A DNA stretch of 32,720 nt from Didymodactylos carnosus (taxonomy: Eukaryota; Rotifera; Eurotatoria; Philodinida; Philodinidae). Of the stretch, positions 1-10,680 are shown piece by piece (position 1 is the stretch's first letter; each line of letters opens with the position of its first letter). Location: assembly GCA_905250885.1 (NCBI GenBank), contig CAJNOQ010001355.1, positions 1-32,720 of the forward strand, given 5' to 3'. The notes under the pieces are model-generated. The model had not been told where the DNA came from and did no database searches. It worked only from the letters and a program-made list of their open reading frames with translations. A program made the position numbers and the translations under genes.

Positions 1-290
1 ATGTCACGGTTAAAGTATCTGATAGATCAAAAGTGAAGTAAAAAGTAGATTGTAGAATTTTCTGTTGGTGTATTATAATGAATTTAGAAAGCGTAATTAA
101 TAAAAATAGTGGCAAGAAGACAAGTCTGTTAATGATGAAACTTTCTAGTTTTATATTTGTTGACACCTACCACTTACAGTCCCAACAGTCATTTAATCAA
201 TATTTGTATAAGCTTGTCGTACCAGAAATTTCAGTTCGCCTACTTCTTTTTACTTCACTTTTGATCTATCAGATACTTTAACCGTGACAT
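1..290. repeat. Foldback / MITE-like inverted repeat
   Basis: Bases 1-45 are the exact reverse complement of 246-290, with about 200 nt between the arms. The arms begin atgtcacggttaaagtat and end with its complement before position 290. No coding capacity is convincing inside. The left arm starts at base 1, so the element may extend beyond the window and a target duplication cannot be checked. A non-autonomous DNA transposon or foldback element is the likeliest reading; no superfamily can be assigned. Confidence 0.7.
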
Positions 291-687
291 TTTGTATGTT
301 TAATCTAGAGACATTGATTAGTAGTTTACTAAAAACTTCAATTGAAAGAATACTTTTTGGCCAAGTTTTGACTATTTTTTTTAAAAATAATCTAACATAT
401 CGAAAATAACTAGTAATAGTAAAACATTTGTACTTTTTCAATCAGAAATTATATATCTTATTAACTACGGTGATAACTAAGCTAAAATTCTTGTTGGTGA
501 TTAGCAGCATATGAGTAGACCTATATCTTCACTTAATATGTCAAGTTCGTAGTGACATTGATTCTCGAAATACAGAAAAGCTCTCTTGATTTTATGAAAT
601 ATTGGAACAAAACATAATAATATTTTAGGTTCATTTTTCTTTCTATTGAAAACAAATGCTTATACTCCTAATCAAGGCATCATGTTG
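291..687. other. No gene seen
   Basis: AT-rich sequence without a supported exon, tRNA or repeat. It may include the 3' untranslated region of the small minus-strand gene that ends at 688. No clear AATAAA was found on the minus strand immediately downstream of that stop. Confidence 0.5.
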
Positions 688-1172
688 TTACTCAAACAAT
701 GCACTAGAAGCAACCTGCGAGCCATTTCTATGTCATCATATCGGTCCAATCTTATCGGCAATCAATCTCAAACAAGGTAAAATATTTGTGAAGGATATAT
801 TTTAACTTTAAACACAAATGTTAATATATTCGTAAGAAAATATCATTTTTTGTTGGTGTCATCAATATTAATTTTAAGTAATCAAAACAAGAGGATTATA
901 CATACATCATATTTTGATTGCTGTAACGATTCTAGCAGCTGTTGTTCATTATGAATCAAGTTTTGATGTTGATATTGAGGGTTAATATTAAAACGATGAA
1001 GTAAACGTTTTTGTTGTTTAGCTATCATTTTATTACATTTTCTTAACGATATAAATGATGTGGATTTACTACCATTTTTGTGTTTTGTACGTCTATTGTT
1101 ATTGTTGTTGTTATTGTTCAATGGTGATGAGCAAGACGTACGATATGGATCATTTATCAGTTGTTGTAACAT
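688..1172 (-). CDS. Small Asn-rich protein of unknown function
   Basis: Exon 1 is 1172-906. It has an ATG eight bases after a possible 3' splice site (ttcgtag at 1181), and it ends at a strong donor, gtatgt, at 905. A possible last exon is 714-688, adding VASSALFE and a TAA stop and giving about 97 aa. Another acceptor in the same area would give a different short tail, so the 3' end is unsure. The protein has a run of eight Asn, a basic stretch (RRTKHKNGSK) and a Lys/Arg/Gln-rich second half that could form a helix. I do not recognise a family. It lies upstream of nothing obvious and runs in the same direction as the module-gene cluster. The open frame could also be chance in this AT-rich DNA, although the Gln/Asn/Ser/Lys-rich composition resembles the real exons here. 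Confidence 0.4.
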
Positions 1173-1182
1173 TGATATGACT

Positions 1183-3855
1183 ACGAACGTTATTTTTCAA
1201 ATAAATAGTTCATTTCATTTTATAGTGAGTCTATCCCCAAAACAAAAACAATACACAATAATGACACGCACGGAGTCTATGTGTCGTACCATCACCAAGA
1301 AGAAAGAACAAAAGAACGAAAAGGTTATTTTCTTTCCATTTTTTCACAAAGTACATAGAGGGCTTTTTTCTCTGGCACCTTCATCATTAATATAACTCTG
1401 CTTTTTTGATGGTTTTCTCTCTCTCTCTCTCTACCATTTTTTCTTTCTTTCTTTTTCTCTCGATTAGATTAAAAAACAAAAAATATATCTCTACAATTTT
1501 TGCTGAAACAATTATTATTTTTGCTTCACTTATTTTTCCACACATCAAATTGCCAAAATCAAGAATAATAATAAAACACACAAACAATCATTCAACGGTT
1601 TACATTGTTTGTTATTTTAATAGAAGAGAAGAGAAAGAGAAAAAAATACTTATATTGAATAATAAAGACAAAAACTGAAAGATTTTTAGACACTATCAAG
1701 GTAAATGGATGAAATGATCGGATGTTGTAACCTGACAAGAGTTCAAACAAGTATTATAAATGAAAAAAAATGAACACAGAACAGACAAAATGCAAAAGAA
1801 AAAATTTATATGATCCACTTTATTTCTCGAATCAGTTATAAGTGCATTCTTTTTTATTACACATTCTGTTATTTAACTATTCTATGTTTTTTAAAATAAT
1901 TGTAAAAAATAGTCTGACACATAAAGAGTTGATTTTCTAAAGTTATTTCGGTACAATTTTTTAAAGTGAGATAGGGTGACAATTCATGTAATCAAAGGCA
2001 TCCTTTTGTTATCTAATTAGTCAAATAAGATGCAAATTTGACTCCATTATATAACAGTTATGTTAAATTAAATATTTATGAACAAAGAGAATGTTATCTT
2101 TTCTTGTTACTCTCATTTGTTAAGAAGAAATGTGACAGGATAAATGTCCCTATCAAGATGAATCGATGATTTTCATCCTGAGATTGATGCATGACTACTG
2201 ATGAGGTTAAACGCATGATAGACGAAGAAATTTGGCACCTTTCATCATACTATTGTATATTCATTTACTACACTACTAAATTATATATTAGAATTTACTT
2301 TTCACTTAAACAATTTTATATCTCAAATACAGACATCGATAAAACATGTTTAAGAAAAACATGGTTCATATACATTAATTTTATCAATTCTCTATTATCG
2401 GACTTTAAATAATATGTATGTCATTAATACGTTGAAATGCGAAAACTTTTTGCTGCAATATATAACATGATGTTGTGAATTATAATATGTAATAAAAATA
2501 AAATAAACATTCAATATGACTAATTTTTAGTCTTTTTACCAGTTTAAGTTAAACAGTTTATTGCATTAAAACAAGTAGAAGATTGTGATGCAATTCATCA
2601 ATAGTTGAATCTTATCAATAAACAGAAGAGATTTTTTTTTTTCTAATATACTGCAATTTGATTATCACTGAAATCAGCCTCTATCACAACTGTTGTAGTG
2701 GTTTTTCTCATTGGTTCAATGGATTATTAAACCATTTCTTTTACTCATTTCTATGGATATATTTAATTATTGAGTTAGAAATTGTTCGAGTTGAATACAA
2801 AAAAAATCACATCGTTATGTTATTCAAATTAAATTTGAAACTTATTGATTTGAAACAAACTTATAAGCATAGTACAATAAGACGCTGAGTGAACGATAAT
2901 GATCTCGTTGATTGAACAAAATTGGTCGTTCATTGACCATTTAAGTCATGATTAATAATATATTTTAATAACTCAGTTCGTCATGATGAAATGAAATATC
3001 ATTGTTTATTATTATTTAATCGATGTGTGTCTATAAGCACGGATAATAATCTAGAATAAAATGAGAAGTCATACTGTTAGTCAATCAAGACAATGTCTCT
3101 CAACATAAAAATCGATTTATTTTCACATACTGTGATCAGACTCGATTTTTCTGATTTAATAATATTGCTGGCATAATGTGTTGTCTTCACATAACACAAA
3201 TAAATCACTGATAAAATAGATGATTTATTTATGTAATAAAATAAAATGATAAATTATCTTTTTTTTAACATTATGATTAGTTTCTTTTCTAAAATTTTAT
3301 TAACAAATAAGAAAAAAGACCATAACAACAGAATTAATAATGAGGTTTTTTTTTCTGTTAATAATAATTAATGTTCACATAACACAGCAAAAACAAAAAA
3401 AAAAAATTTAATGTATTTGTTGAAAGAGAAAACGAACAAAAAAAGAGATAACAAAAACAGACAAGAACAAGCAGAAAACTGTAGAGAACTTTTAAGAATT
3501 AATGATAATAATACTTCATCTGACTTTGAAAAAAAAAAAGAAATGTTAAATCTTAATATTATTTTTTGAGTTTTTTTGTACAGTTATTTTTTAAAGAGGA
3601 TATAGAGAAAATAAAGAAACACAAAAAGGTAAAATATCCTATACTATCCGTGTGACCGGGACACAAATATGGAAGAAAGACTGAACGACAAAACTAGAGC
3701 ATTTAAAAACAAACAAACAAACATTAAACACGCATGTACAAACGCAGACTAAAAAATAAATCTTGCTGAATAGTGCAAAAATTCCCGAGATCAATAGCTA
3801 TTGATAAAAACACGAAAAAATATTTATCAATATACGTGCATGTGCAAAGGAGAAT
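1183..3855. other. Intergenic, AT-rich, no gene seen
   Basis: About 2.7 kb with no supported exon. It includes the TC microsatellite at 1416-1432 and long A-rich and T-rich stretches around 3240-3660. Open frames here are short, hydrophobic or Lys/Ile-rich, and lack splice context. The right part should include the 3' untranslated region of the homeodomain-BRCT gene, whose stop is at 3856. Confidence 0.5.
1416..1432. repeat. (TC)n microsatellite
   Basis: An uninterrupted run of alternating T and C, 17 bases, followed by a pyrimidine-rich stretch to about 1460. Confidence 0.85.
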
Positions 3856-4672
3856 TCATCGATCATATGACAATGTTATTTGATATTCATGAAATGGTTG
3901 AACTTTATATTGCACAAGTGATTCTAAAAACCTAAAAATAAAAATAAAAGATAGTTATGAGTTTGATATTTAACTCTAATTATTTTTTACTTACCATTCT
4001 GGTGTTAGAAAATGAACGCCAACTTTAACACATTTATCATACATTTCTTTTCGATTACGTAAATATTCTTTTTCACATAAAACAACTCGTATAATTGAAC
4101 GCGATATTCGAGAAAAATGTGAATCCATTGTATAATGTGCACCACTTAATTGAACAAGTTCAATTAATTCATCATTATTCATCATATCTTGACATCCATC
4201 ACATTTAATCATTATTGAATAATTATCAAGAAGTAACGTTGGTGGCAAAGTTTTTGGTAATACACTTAAACGTGAACGTTGCATACCTGAATAATATTTA
4301 TATTATTTTCATTAGAGAATAAACATCAAAATTTGTTACTTACCATTATGATCTGGTGAAAGTGTTAAATCACCACAAATTTCATAAATATTCTCATCAA
4401 TTATTTTTCCTTTTCTTAAACATTCGTTTATCCATCGATAACTAATAACATACATGTGTCTTGCAACAGCTTGAATGACTTTTTTTGATAATGGACATAT
4501 TAACGATGTATCCTCTTCATCCGTAATCAAATGTGTTGTGGTTTGATCAACAATTTGAGACATTTTTATTTCAAATTTAGTACAAAATTCTTTTAATTGT
4601 GCCTGAAAGTAACATAAAATTTTAATAATGAATTATCGATAATAAAATCTTATATGTACCATTCATACTTAC
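3856..4672 (-). other. Tandem BRCT region, BRCA1/BARD1-like
   Basis: The last three exons (4602-4344, 4286-3995, 3931-3856), plus the end of the preceding exon, encode two BRCT repeats. Landmarks are QLKEFCTKF, THLITDEED, a helix with the invariant Trp in YRWINEC, EICGDL and then, in repeat 2, LVQLSGAHY and TPEWFLESLVQY. The order and the linker (GD..... .DHNG) resemble the BRCA1 and BARD1 C-termini. The splice at Trp (donor 3994, acceptor 3932) restores the last helix of repeat 2. This final exon, 76 nt, ends with a TGA at 3858-3856. Confidence 0.8.
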
Positions 4673-7382
4673 TATTTGATCATCATTCAAACAAGTACTT
4701 GTAATAATAATTTCATCTTCTCTATCATATTTCCATGTTAAACCATTAGTTGATTGTGCGGGTATGATATCCATTAAACAATCAATATTTACATCATCGT
4801 CATCATCATTATCATTTTGAGATGATAATTTTACATTTAGTTTATTTTCAATTGATAATTTTTCACTGGTAGTTTGAGTATTCGAATTATTTTTGTTATT
4901 AGTAGATGATGGTTGTACAGTACGAACCATTCGCTGTTCATATTCTTGCTTAACTTTTGGTATATTTGAATTTGTTGTTGTTGATTTATTAACAACCGAC
5001 GGATTACACTGAATCCCAATTGAACGTGTGGAAATACCGTTGTAAAATTGTGATCGATTTACTATAACAAATCCATGCAAAATTAAACCAGATAAATGCC
5101 ATTCAAATAGAACTTATTTAGAGAGAAATTGTTAATAGTGATATATATCTGAATTAAGATTATTTCACATCATGAACATTAACTTACAATTTGCAACGTG
5201 TTTTGTTGATGGTTCAAGTTTTAATTTTATACTACTGCGTTTTCGTTGATGTTGTTTTTGAACAAGTGGAATTGTTGATTGTCTCAATTTTTTTTGTCGT
5301 CTTCTTAGAATTGCTCTTGCATTATTAAACCACGTTCCAACTTGTTCATAGGTTATATTCGATAGATTAGCCAAGTTTATTTTATCATCATGTGTTGGAT
5401 AAGGATTATCTTTATGATCGTGTAACCATTTTTTCAATGCACTAGTTGGAAATTTCTCTCGACTCGCTGACAACAAATTAATTAAGCTATTTTCAATATA
5501 ATCAACTGACAAATCATCATCATCATCACTATGTGCATTTTCTTCACTGTCTAGTTCTTCTTCTTCATCTAACAAAAGAGTGAAAGATACTTTATATCGG
5601 TCATCTTTTACAGACAGAAACTTACTCTTTGCATCTTCTTTTTCTTCTTCTTCTTCTTCTTCTTCTTCTTCTTCTCCTTCTTCTCCTTCTTCTTCTCCGT
5701 CAAAACTGCCTACAAATAAAATATGAATAACATTTCCTACTATTAAATGTATGGTAGAACTAGTGTATATTAATTACTTGACATCATATCAATACTGTTT
5801 CCATTATCATAATTTTCTTCATCTTCAAATTTATGTTTCATTCGAGATAAACTTTTCTTCGTTAAAGAGGTATCTCTTCCTACAAAACGAGAACATCTCA
5901 AAATTCAACTTTCTATCATTACATTCCAAACGCAGAGAGGATGGACATGTTTAACAATTCATAGCCCTTTTACCTCGTTTTTCACGTGTTGAATCGGATA
6001 ATGATGAATTGCTTTTTGATGTTGTTGTCTGGTTATCACGTCTGGCTAAGTCCAACTGTCCGTTATATTGTAAATAATGTTTACGACACAATTCATTTTT
6101 TTGTGCCGCAATAAAACAATGAGGGAGTGAACAGGTTTTTCGCCATACAATACCATCAAATTTTTTACGTGAACCGTTTTCTAATATAACAACATCACCT
6201 TTTGTTGGTTGATCCAGATTTACGGATGATGAAGTAGCAGCTACTGTTAAACGACGACTAGGTTTTGGTACTTTATTTCCAAAGTATGTCAGACGGCGAC
6301 GATGGCTACCGACTGATGATTTTGCACGACGACCACTCGCTTTTTTCCTTGATGATGTAAAGGACGTCGAACTTGTTGCTACAAACGGTGTAGTTGTGGT
6401 TTTCGTTGGCTTTTCAGCTGATTCATACGTATCAATTTTTTCTACATCATTTGTTGGTAGACGAATCGACGTTCGATCACATTTTTGATAATAATAGTGC
6501 TGTTGTGGTTGATGTGCTGAATCCGTTTCAGTAATATTCGATTGATTTTCTTGCCAATGCTTTGGGCATAGGCCATTCGTATAATAGACGGGACCTTGTA
6601 CAAGTGTCAAACAGTTATCTCTACTACATAAACGTCTATATTGCCTTCCATCGAACTTTTTTCGTACACCGTTCTCCAAAACGAGGATGTCGCCTTTGAC
6701 AGGATTAACGGGCGTTTGTGACTGTTGTGCTCCAACAGTTGTATCAGATGTTGTCACTTTGGTGGAATTAAGAACGACCGATGATGAATCATTTAAAATT
6801 TGACTCAAATCAGTATCACTGTTTGGCAAATCCATTTGATTTGTAGTCGTTGTAGATTCTTCTTCAGGTGTTTCTTCCATTTCTTCTCGCTGAAGTTGTA
6901 AAAGATGTTGTTTACATAAGCATTTACTTTGCATATAATACGGACATGCAGGTTTACTGCATAGTTTTCTCCTAAAAACCACAAATCGAAATTTTCTTGA
7001 ACAGTAGACACCAATAATGATTCATTTCCACTTACCATTGGATACCATTCCATTTTTTTCTAATTCCATCTGTTAATGTTATTATATCACCGTTTGCCGG
7101 TTTTGTAGACAAAGGATTTTGATTTGTTGTTGTTTTTATCGATGGTTTTCGAATAGTATTTTCATCGATTGTTGTATGTTCTTGTGTTGTTGTAGCAGAT
7201 GCACTTTTGCGTGATAACACATCTGATGTTGTTGCTATTGTCGTTGCTGATTGTTGTTGTTTGGTTGAGCCTCGAGTACGACTTCGATTTGGAACATTGG
7301 TGACTCCTGATGAAGATGAGACCGATGCATGAACTCGTTCTGTCAACGATTTATCATCATACGCATCCTTCTTATCACCCAT
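3856..7382 (-). CDS. Three Cys3His modules + TALE homeodomain + tandem BRCT protein
   Basis: Nine exons: 7382-7036, 6971-5974, 5879-5778, 5709-5626, 5568-5188, 5061-4673, 4602-4344, 4286-3995, 3931-3856. They give about 975 aa, and every join keeps the frame. Modules: Cys120/125/135-His138, Cys231/236/251-His254 and Cys396/401/411-His414, each led by a box like ENGSRKKFDG. A Glu/Asp-rich tract follows. The TALE homeodomain, about residues 546-605, has the three-residue PYP insertion and WFNNAR in helix 3. BRCT1 (about 745-853) shows THLITDEED, YRWINEC and a GD..... .DHNG end as in BRCA1. BRCT2 (about 855-970) ends TPEWFLESL. Inferred role: nuclear DNA-binding and phosphopeptide-binding protein. 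Exon 6 could instead begin at 5112 with an AAG acceptor, adding 17 residues. The ATG lies 22 nt after a 3' splice site. Weakest point: the homeodomain and BRCT halves are joined only by my splice reading, without transcript proof. Confidence 0.82.
5188..5568 (-). other. Exon with TALE (KN-type) homeodomain
   Basis: Exon 5 of the homeodomain-BRCT gene. The domain runs from KFPTSALKKWL through DNPYPT to WFNNARAILRRR. The PYP three-residue insertion between helices 1 and 2 is diagnostic of TALE homeodomains. Trp48, Phe49, Asn51 and Arg53 (standard numbering) are kept. Residue 50 is Asn, where most TALE proteins have Ile or Gly, which would be expected to alter base preference. An Asp/Glu-rich stretch precedes the domain and a basic stretch (RRRQKK, QRKRSS) follows, a plausible nuclear localisation signal. 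Confidence 0.88.
5626..5709 (-). repeat. Coding GAA microsatellite (poly-Glu exon)
   Basis: Exon 4 of the homeodomain-BRCT gene is almost entirely GAA triplets with a few GGA, giving a Glu-rich segment flanked by SFDG and KEDAK. The in-frame triplet array is expected to vary in length between alleles and to be a risk point for assembly or alignment errors. Confidence 0.8.
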
Positions 7383-7404
7383 ATTTTTGAACAACTTGAA
7401 TGGT

Positions 7405-8097
7405 CTGAAATAGAAAAATAAAATATTTTTAACTTTCAAATCGAGATTACAGCTATCTGGCTCTATATCTTATACATCAGAAGCGAATACTAAAGATATT
7501 CGAACTGATTTCCATTAATTTCGCCCTAATAAAGTTTTACGGTTAACTTATGCTGGTTCAGCTCTAGTTCGAAAGTTATAAAACAGATGCAGAATGTATC
7601 CATCTCAAGCATCTATAAGCACTACATATGTTTATATTTATGAATGCTTGAGATATATCAAGTAAAAGTCTGTAGCCTATTCATTGATATTTATCCAGTC
7701 TACTACGTATTTATGAACTTATATGATACTGTATTCTTACTAGAGACTGTATCTGGTGATATAGTATGTATCCGTATTGTAATATCTGTTTAATTTTGTA
7801 CCGAAGTGAAGAAGATAGCAAAAAAACAACATGTTTACAATTGTAAATTTTATTGAACCAGAGAAAATTCAGATTAACACATACACAACTACACAAAATT
7901 TTTTATTTGTACATAAACAACAAGAAACACATGCTCACAATGAGCAAACGGAATTTTAATGTACAGTAACATTTTTTGGTTTAAGCCGAAAAAATCATTT
8001 TTAACTACATCTAGAATGGCTCATTCAAAAGAAGAAAAAACCCTACGATAATGTTTCGTTTTGAACAGTCAATATCTATTTTTGTTTTCCATTGAGA
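7405..8097. other. Intergenic between module genes 1 and 2
   Basis: No supported exon. The left edge is the 3' splice site (7405/7404) upstream of the homeodomain-BRCT gene, and the right edge is the poly(A) signal of the next gene. Promoter elements for gene 1 should lie here, but I could not pick a convincing TATA box. Confidence 0.5.
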
Positions 8098-8103
8098 TTT
8101 ATT
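8098..8103 (-). terminator. Poly(A) signal of module gene 2
   Basis: AATAAA on the minus strand, about 42 nt beyond the stop codon at 8145, a normal distance for a cleavage/polyadenylation signal. Confidence 0.6.
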
Positions 8104-8144
8104 GTCCCTATTTAATGACGTTGACAACAGTCAATATCTTTCGT

Positions 8145-8984
8145 TTACATTCGCGGATGACTTTTTTTACATCTGCCATTTTTCTGTGCTATATTAAAAC
8201 ACCCATCTTTTTTGCAAATATCTCTCAAGGTAAAACCATCAAATTTCTTTGGAACGCCATAGTCGTCGTTAACGATTGCACCTTTTTCATATTGCGTTAG
8301 TGATGATAATTTTCCATTCGATGTGGTTGTCTTTGAAGGAGAACGTTTTTTAGGTTGAGGTGGAGAATAGTTACCATTATTGACACATGATGTCAATAAT
8401 ATTTGATCCAGCGATTGGTCTTCGCCATTTTGAACAGTTGGTTTCTTTATCTTTGCTACTCGTACAAAATGTGTACGATGTCTATTTCGTGTAATTTTTG
8501 TAGCAGAATTATTATTTCTTGTTGAGGACGATGAAGTATTGATTGTCTTTATCGAATTATAATTAGGTTTTAATTGTGTTGTTATATGACTAAACGAAGA
8601 TTAAATTTTTAGGTAATTAAGAGCAGAAAAGATGTGTGTTCAAAAACCTATGAAAATAAGCGCTCAATTTGATAAAGATCTAAAACATCTAATTTTGATT
8701 TAATTTTGCCAATTATCTCCCTCCGGCGTTTAGTTACAATCGGACATTTCCTGCAACCGAATAATAATTATATTTTAGAGAAACAAGGCATTGAGAATAT
8801 AATCCATACCTTACCTTCTTTTACATCGCTCATTACTTTGTGCAATATTGGCACAGCCTTCGAATTTACAAACAATTTTATATTTATTTCCGTCAAATTT
8901 TTCTTCTAATCCATGATGATTGACTCGTATATCTCCTTTTCTTGGATTTAAACTTTCGTTCGCTTTTCCATTGACTATCTTCAT
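8145..8984 (-). CDS. Protein with two Cys3His modules (gene 2 of the cluster)
   Basis: Two exons, 8984-8815 and 8589-8145, 204 aa. The 225-nt intron joins ag|t to make Ser, which completes the first module as CKFEGC then CKRSH. Module 1, about residues 17-59, has the box KGDIRVNHHGLEEKFDG. Module 2 at the C-terminus has KGAIVNDDYGVPKKFDG, then CKKDGC and CKKSH, and the protein stops five codons later. Both modules are C-x4-C-x9-C-x3-H, one residue longer before His than in the neighbours. The linker is Ser/Thr/Asn-rich with basic patches (RNRHR, KKRSPSK). No homeodomain or BRCT is attached. It is co-oriented with, and 0.8 kb upstream of, the homeodomain-BRCT gene, and is probably a tandem paralog of its N-terminal half. 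An upstream in-frame TAA supports the ATG. Function unknown; a nucleic-acid or protein-binding zinc module is inferred. Confidence 0.78.
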
Positions 8985-9012
8985 TTTTTAAACTATTTTT
9001 ACGTTGTTTGGT

Positions 9013-9014
9013 CT
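9013..9014 (-). promoter_or_regulatory. 3' splice site just upstream of gene 2 start
   Basis: Minus-strand ttatttttag|acc precedes the ATG by 28 nt. It marks either a 5' untranslated intron or a spliced-leader trans-splice acceptor. Comparable sites sit 22 nt before the start of gene 1 (7405), 22 nt before gene 3 (15131) and immediately before gene 4 (16719). Confidence 0.55.
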
Positions 9015-9313
9015 AAAAATAAGACAAACGGATAATCAGAGGACAAAACATTTGATACGCAATGTACACAGCTTAGTCGGATCTATCTCCACTCGATTAT
9101 ATGAGACATTTGTACCACCTCAGATATCCTAACTCTAAGTGTACCGTCTGAAAAAAGGAACTTTCTATAGTAAATGCATACTGCGTATTTTTTTTAGAAA
9201 TTGCTCCACACATGTATAATAGTACAAGCCACATCTAAACGAACGAAAAAGATTTTGTTGCATAACAGAGAACCGATAGAGCAATGATGATGCATGCGCG
9301 AATAAAAATTAAG

Positions 9314-9480
9314 CAGTGGCAGATCGGTGCAGCGGCTTCTTAACCTTGGCGGTGTGGTGCATAAAGTTGTACGTATATCTGAGGATAAAAAATTGGATTT
9401 CTGCCAGCTGACTTTAAAACTTACACTGAATCGATCTCAAAAAAATGTACGTAGTGAAGAAAGCCCTGAACCCGCTCCTG
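9314..9480. mobile_element. Possible hAT-like MITE remnant
   Basis: The left end begins cagtggcagatcggtgc, and the reverse complement of the right end begins caggagcgggttcagggc. Both resemble hAT-type terminal repeats (CAGnnGCnG). No 8-bp target duplication could be matched at these boundaries, so the limits or the identity may be wrong. GC content is higher than the flanks. Confidence 0.3.
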
Positions 9481-10584
9481 TTAACTAGTGGTAATGTATT
9501 GTCTTGTATATCATTAGGTTTTTTTCGTATAAACTTGCACCACAACCATTTTTAAATTAATATCCGTCCTATTTCAGAGACCAAATACTTGAAGATCAGA
9601 TATATCTCAATGAAACAACCTAACGATGAAATTTAAAATGTTCTCTACAGTGTACTTCAAGAAAAGGAAATCCACAAAAACAAACAGAGATAAATCAATC
9701 AAAAATACTGCGCCATTTTGTACATTCATTATGATTATAATTAATCCTTATTGTTTTTTGGCTCCAAATATCAGTGCCAGAAAATGTGTACCTCAATAAC
9801 AGAAATCTATTGTGCTCTAACTTGAAGGGCATGCTCGGAGCTAATGTATAAACAGAAACAGCGATATTAACGTCAAATATTAACTGATCAAAATAATAGA
9901 TCAAAATGTTCAACTGTTATTAAGCAGTCCATAATCCAATTAAATATCAATATTTTTAACCTAATAAAGATGTTTAATCATTTATATATGTAATAGTGAC
10001 AGAACAAGATTGAAAACTTTAACTTCTGTTTTTATGTTACATATGACTTTTCAGAGGAATATCTAAAGAATAATTAATTGACCTATGAATTAAGGATGCA
10101 GATGTCACTTCCTGCCGAATTATTGAACTGAAGTGAACAATATTTCACCAAAAAATTCAAATATTCTTTTAGTGGACATGGCAACTAGTGTAAAAAAGAT
10201 TCGGTGTTAGCCTAATCCAAGTCTCGTTTGTACTAAAAAATATTTGCAAATTTAAAGTAAAACATAGAGTATAAATATTTATGTAACAGTTCAATGTGCA
10301 AAAACAATATCCGTTTAATAAAAATATATCTAAATATTTACAAGTTAAACAACTTAAATCTGTCAAACAATAGTAAAGTTACGTAGGTTGGAAGTAACTG
10401 ACAATATATGTATTCAAGGAAAACGATCATCGAGCTGAAGTGATCGAATATTGATATTTTTATGTTTTATTATAAGTGAGAAAAAGAAATTGATAGCTTG
10501 AAGTTCTCCGATAATGAATGCAATTATTACCGTCATCTTCAGTCTCTAGAATATTTTGAATATATCGAACATCAGTTAAAGATT

Positions 10585-10680
10585 CTGGAAGGTGTTTCAT
10601 AAAAGTTCTTAAGTGCTCGACTTAACTAAGTAGACTTAGTTAAGTCGAGCACTTAAGAACTTTTACGAAACATTCTTCTG
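10585..10680. repeat. 96-bp near-perfect palindrome (foldback family copy 1)
   Basis: Two 47-nt arms surround a 2-nt centre. The inner 31 bp (10601-10631 with 10634-10664) pair perfectly; the outer 16 have six mismatches. Inner arms contain ttcttaagtgctcgactta. The outer end, ctggaaggtgtttcat, matches the ends of two other repeats at 18638 and 20488, so this is a short, nearly all-terminal-repeat element. No clear target duplication. Confidence 0.8.

Noticed and set aside
660..775. Plus-strand frame with several Cys and a gtaaaa donor at its end
   Set aside because: About 30 codons, with no family match and no neighbouring exon in phase; frames this short are common by chance in this DNA.
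2191..2260. CTGATGAG followed by GACGAAGAAA, resembling a hammerhead ribozyme core
   Set aside because: The bases after CTGATGAG do not pair with those before GAA to form stem II, and no stem III or cleavage site is evident.
8591..8760. Extra exon of gene 2 after the acceptor ttgcag near 8752
   Set aside because: It runs to stops without a compatible donor and would break the first Cys3His module. Direct splicing from 8815 to 8589 restores the CKRSH motif.
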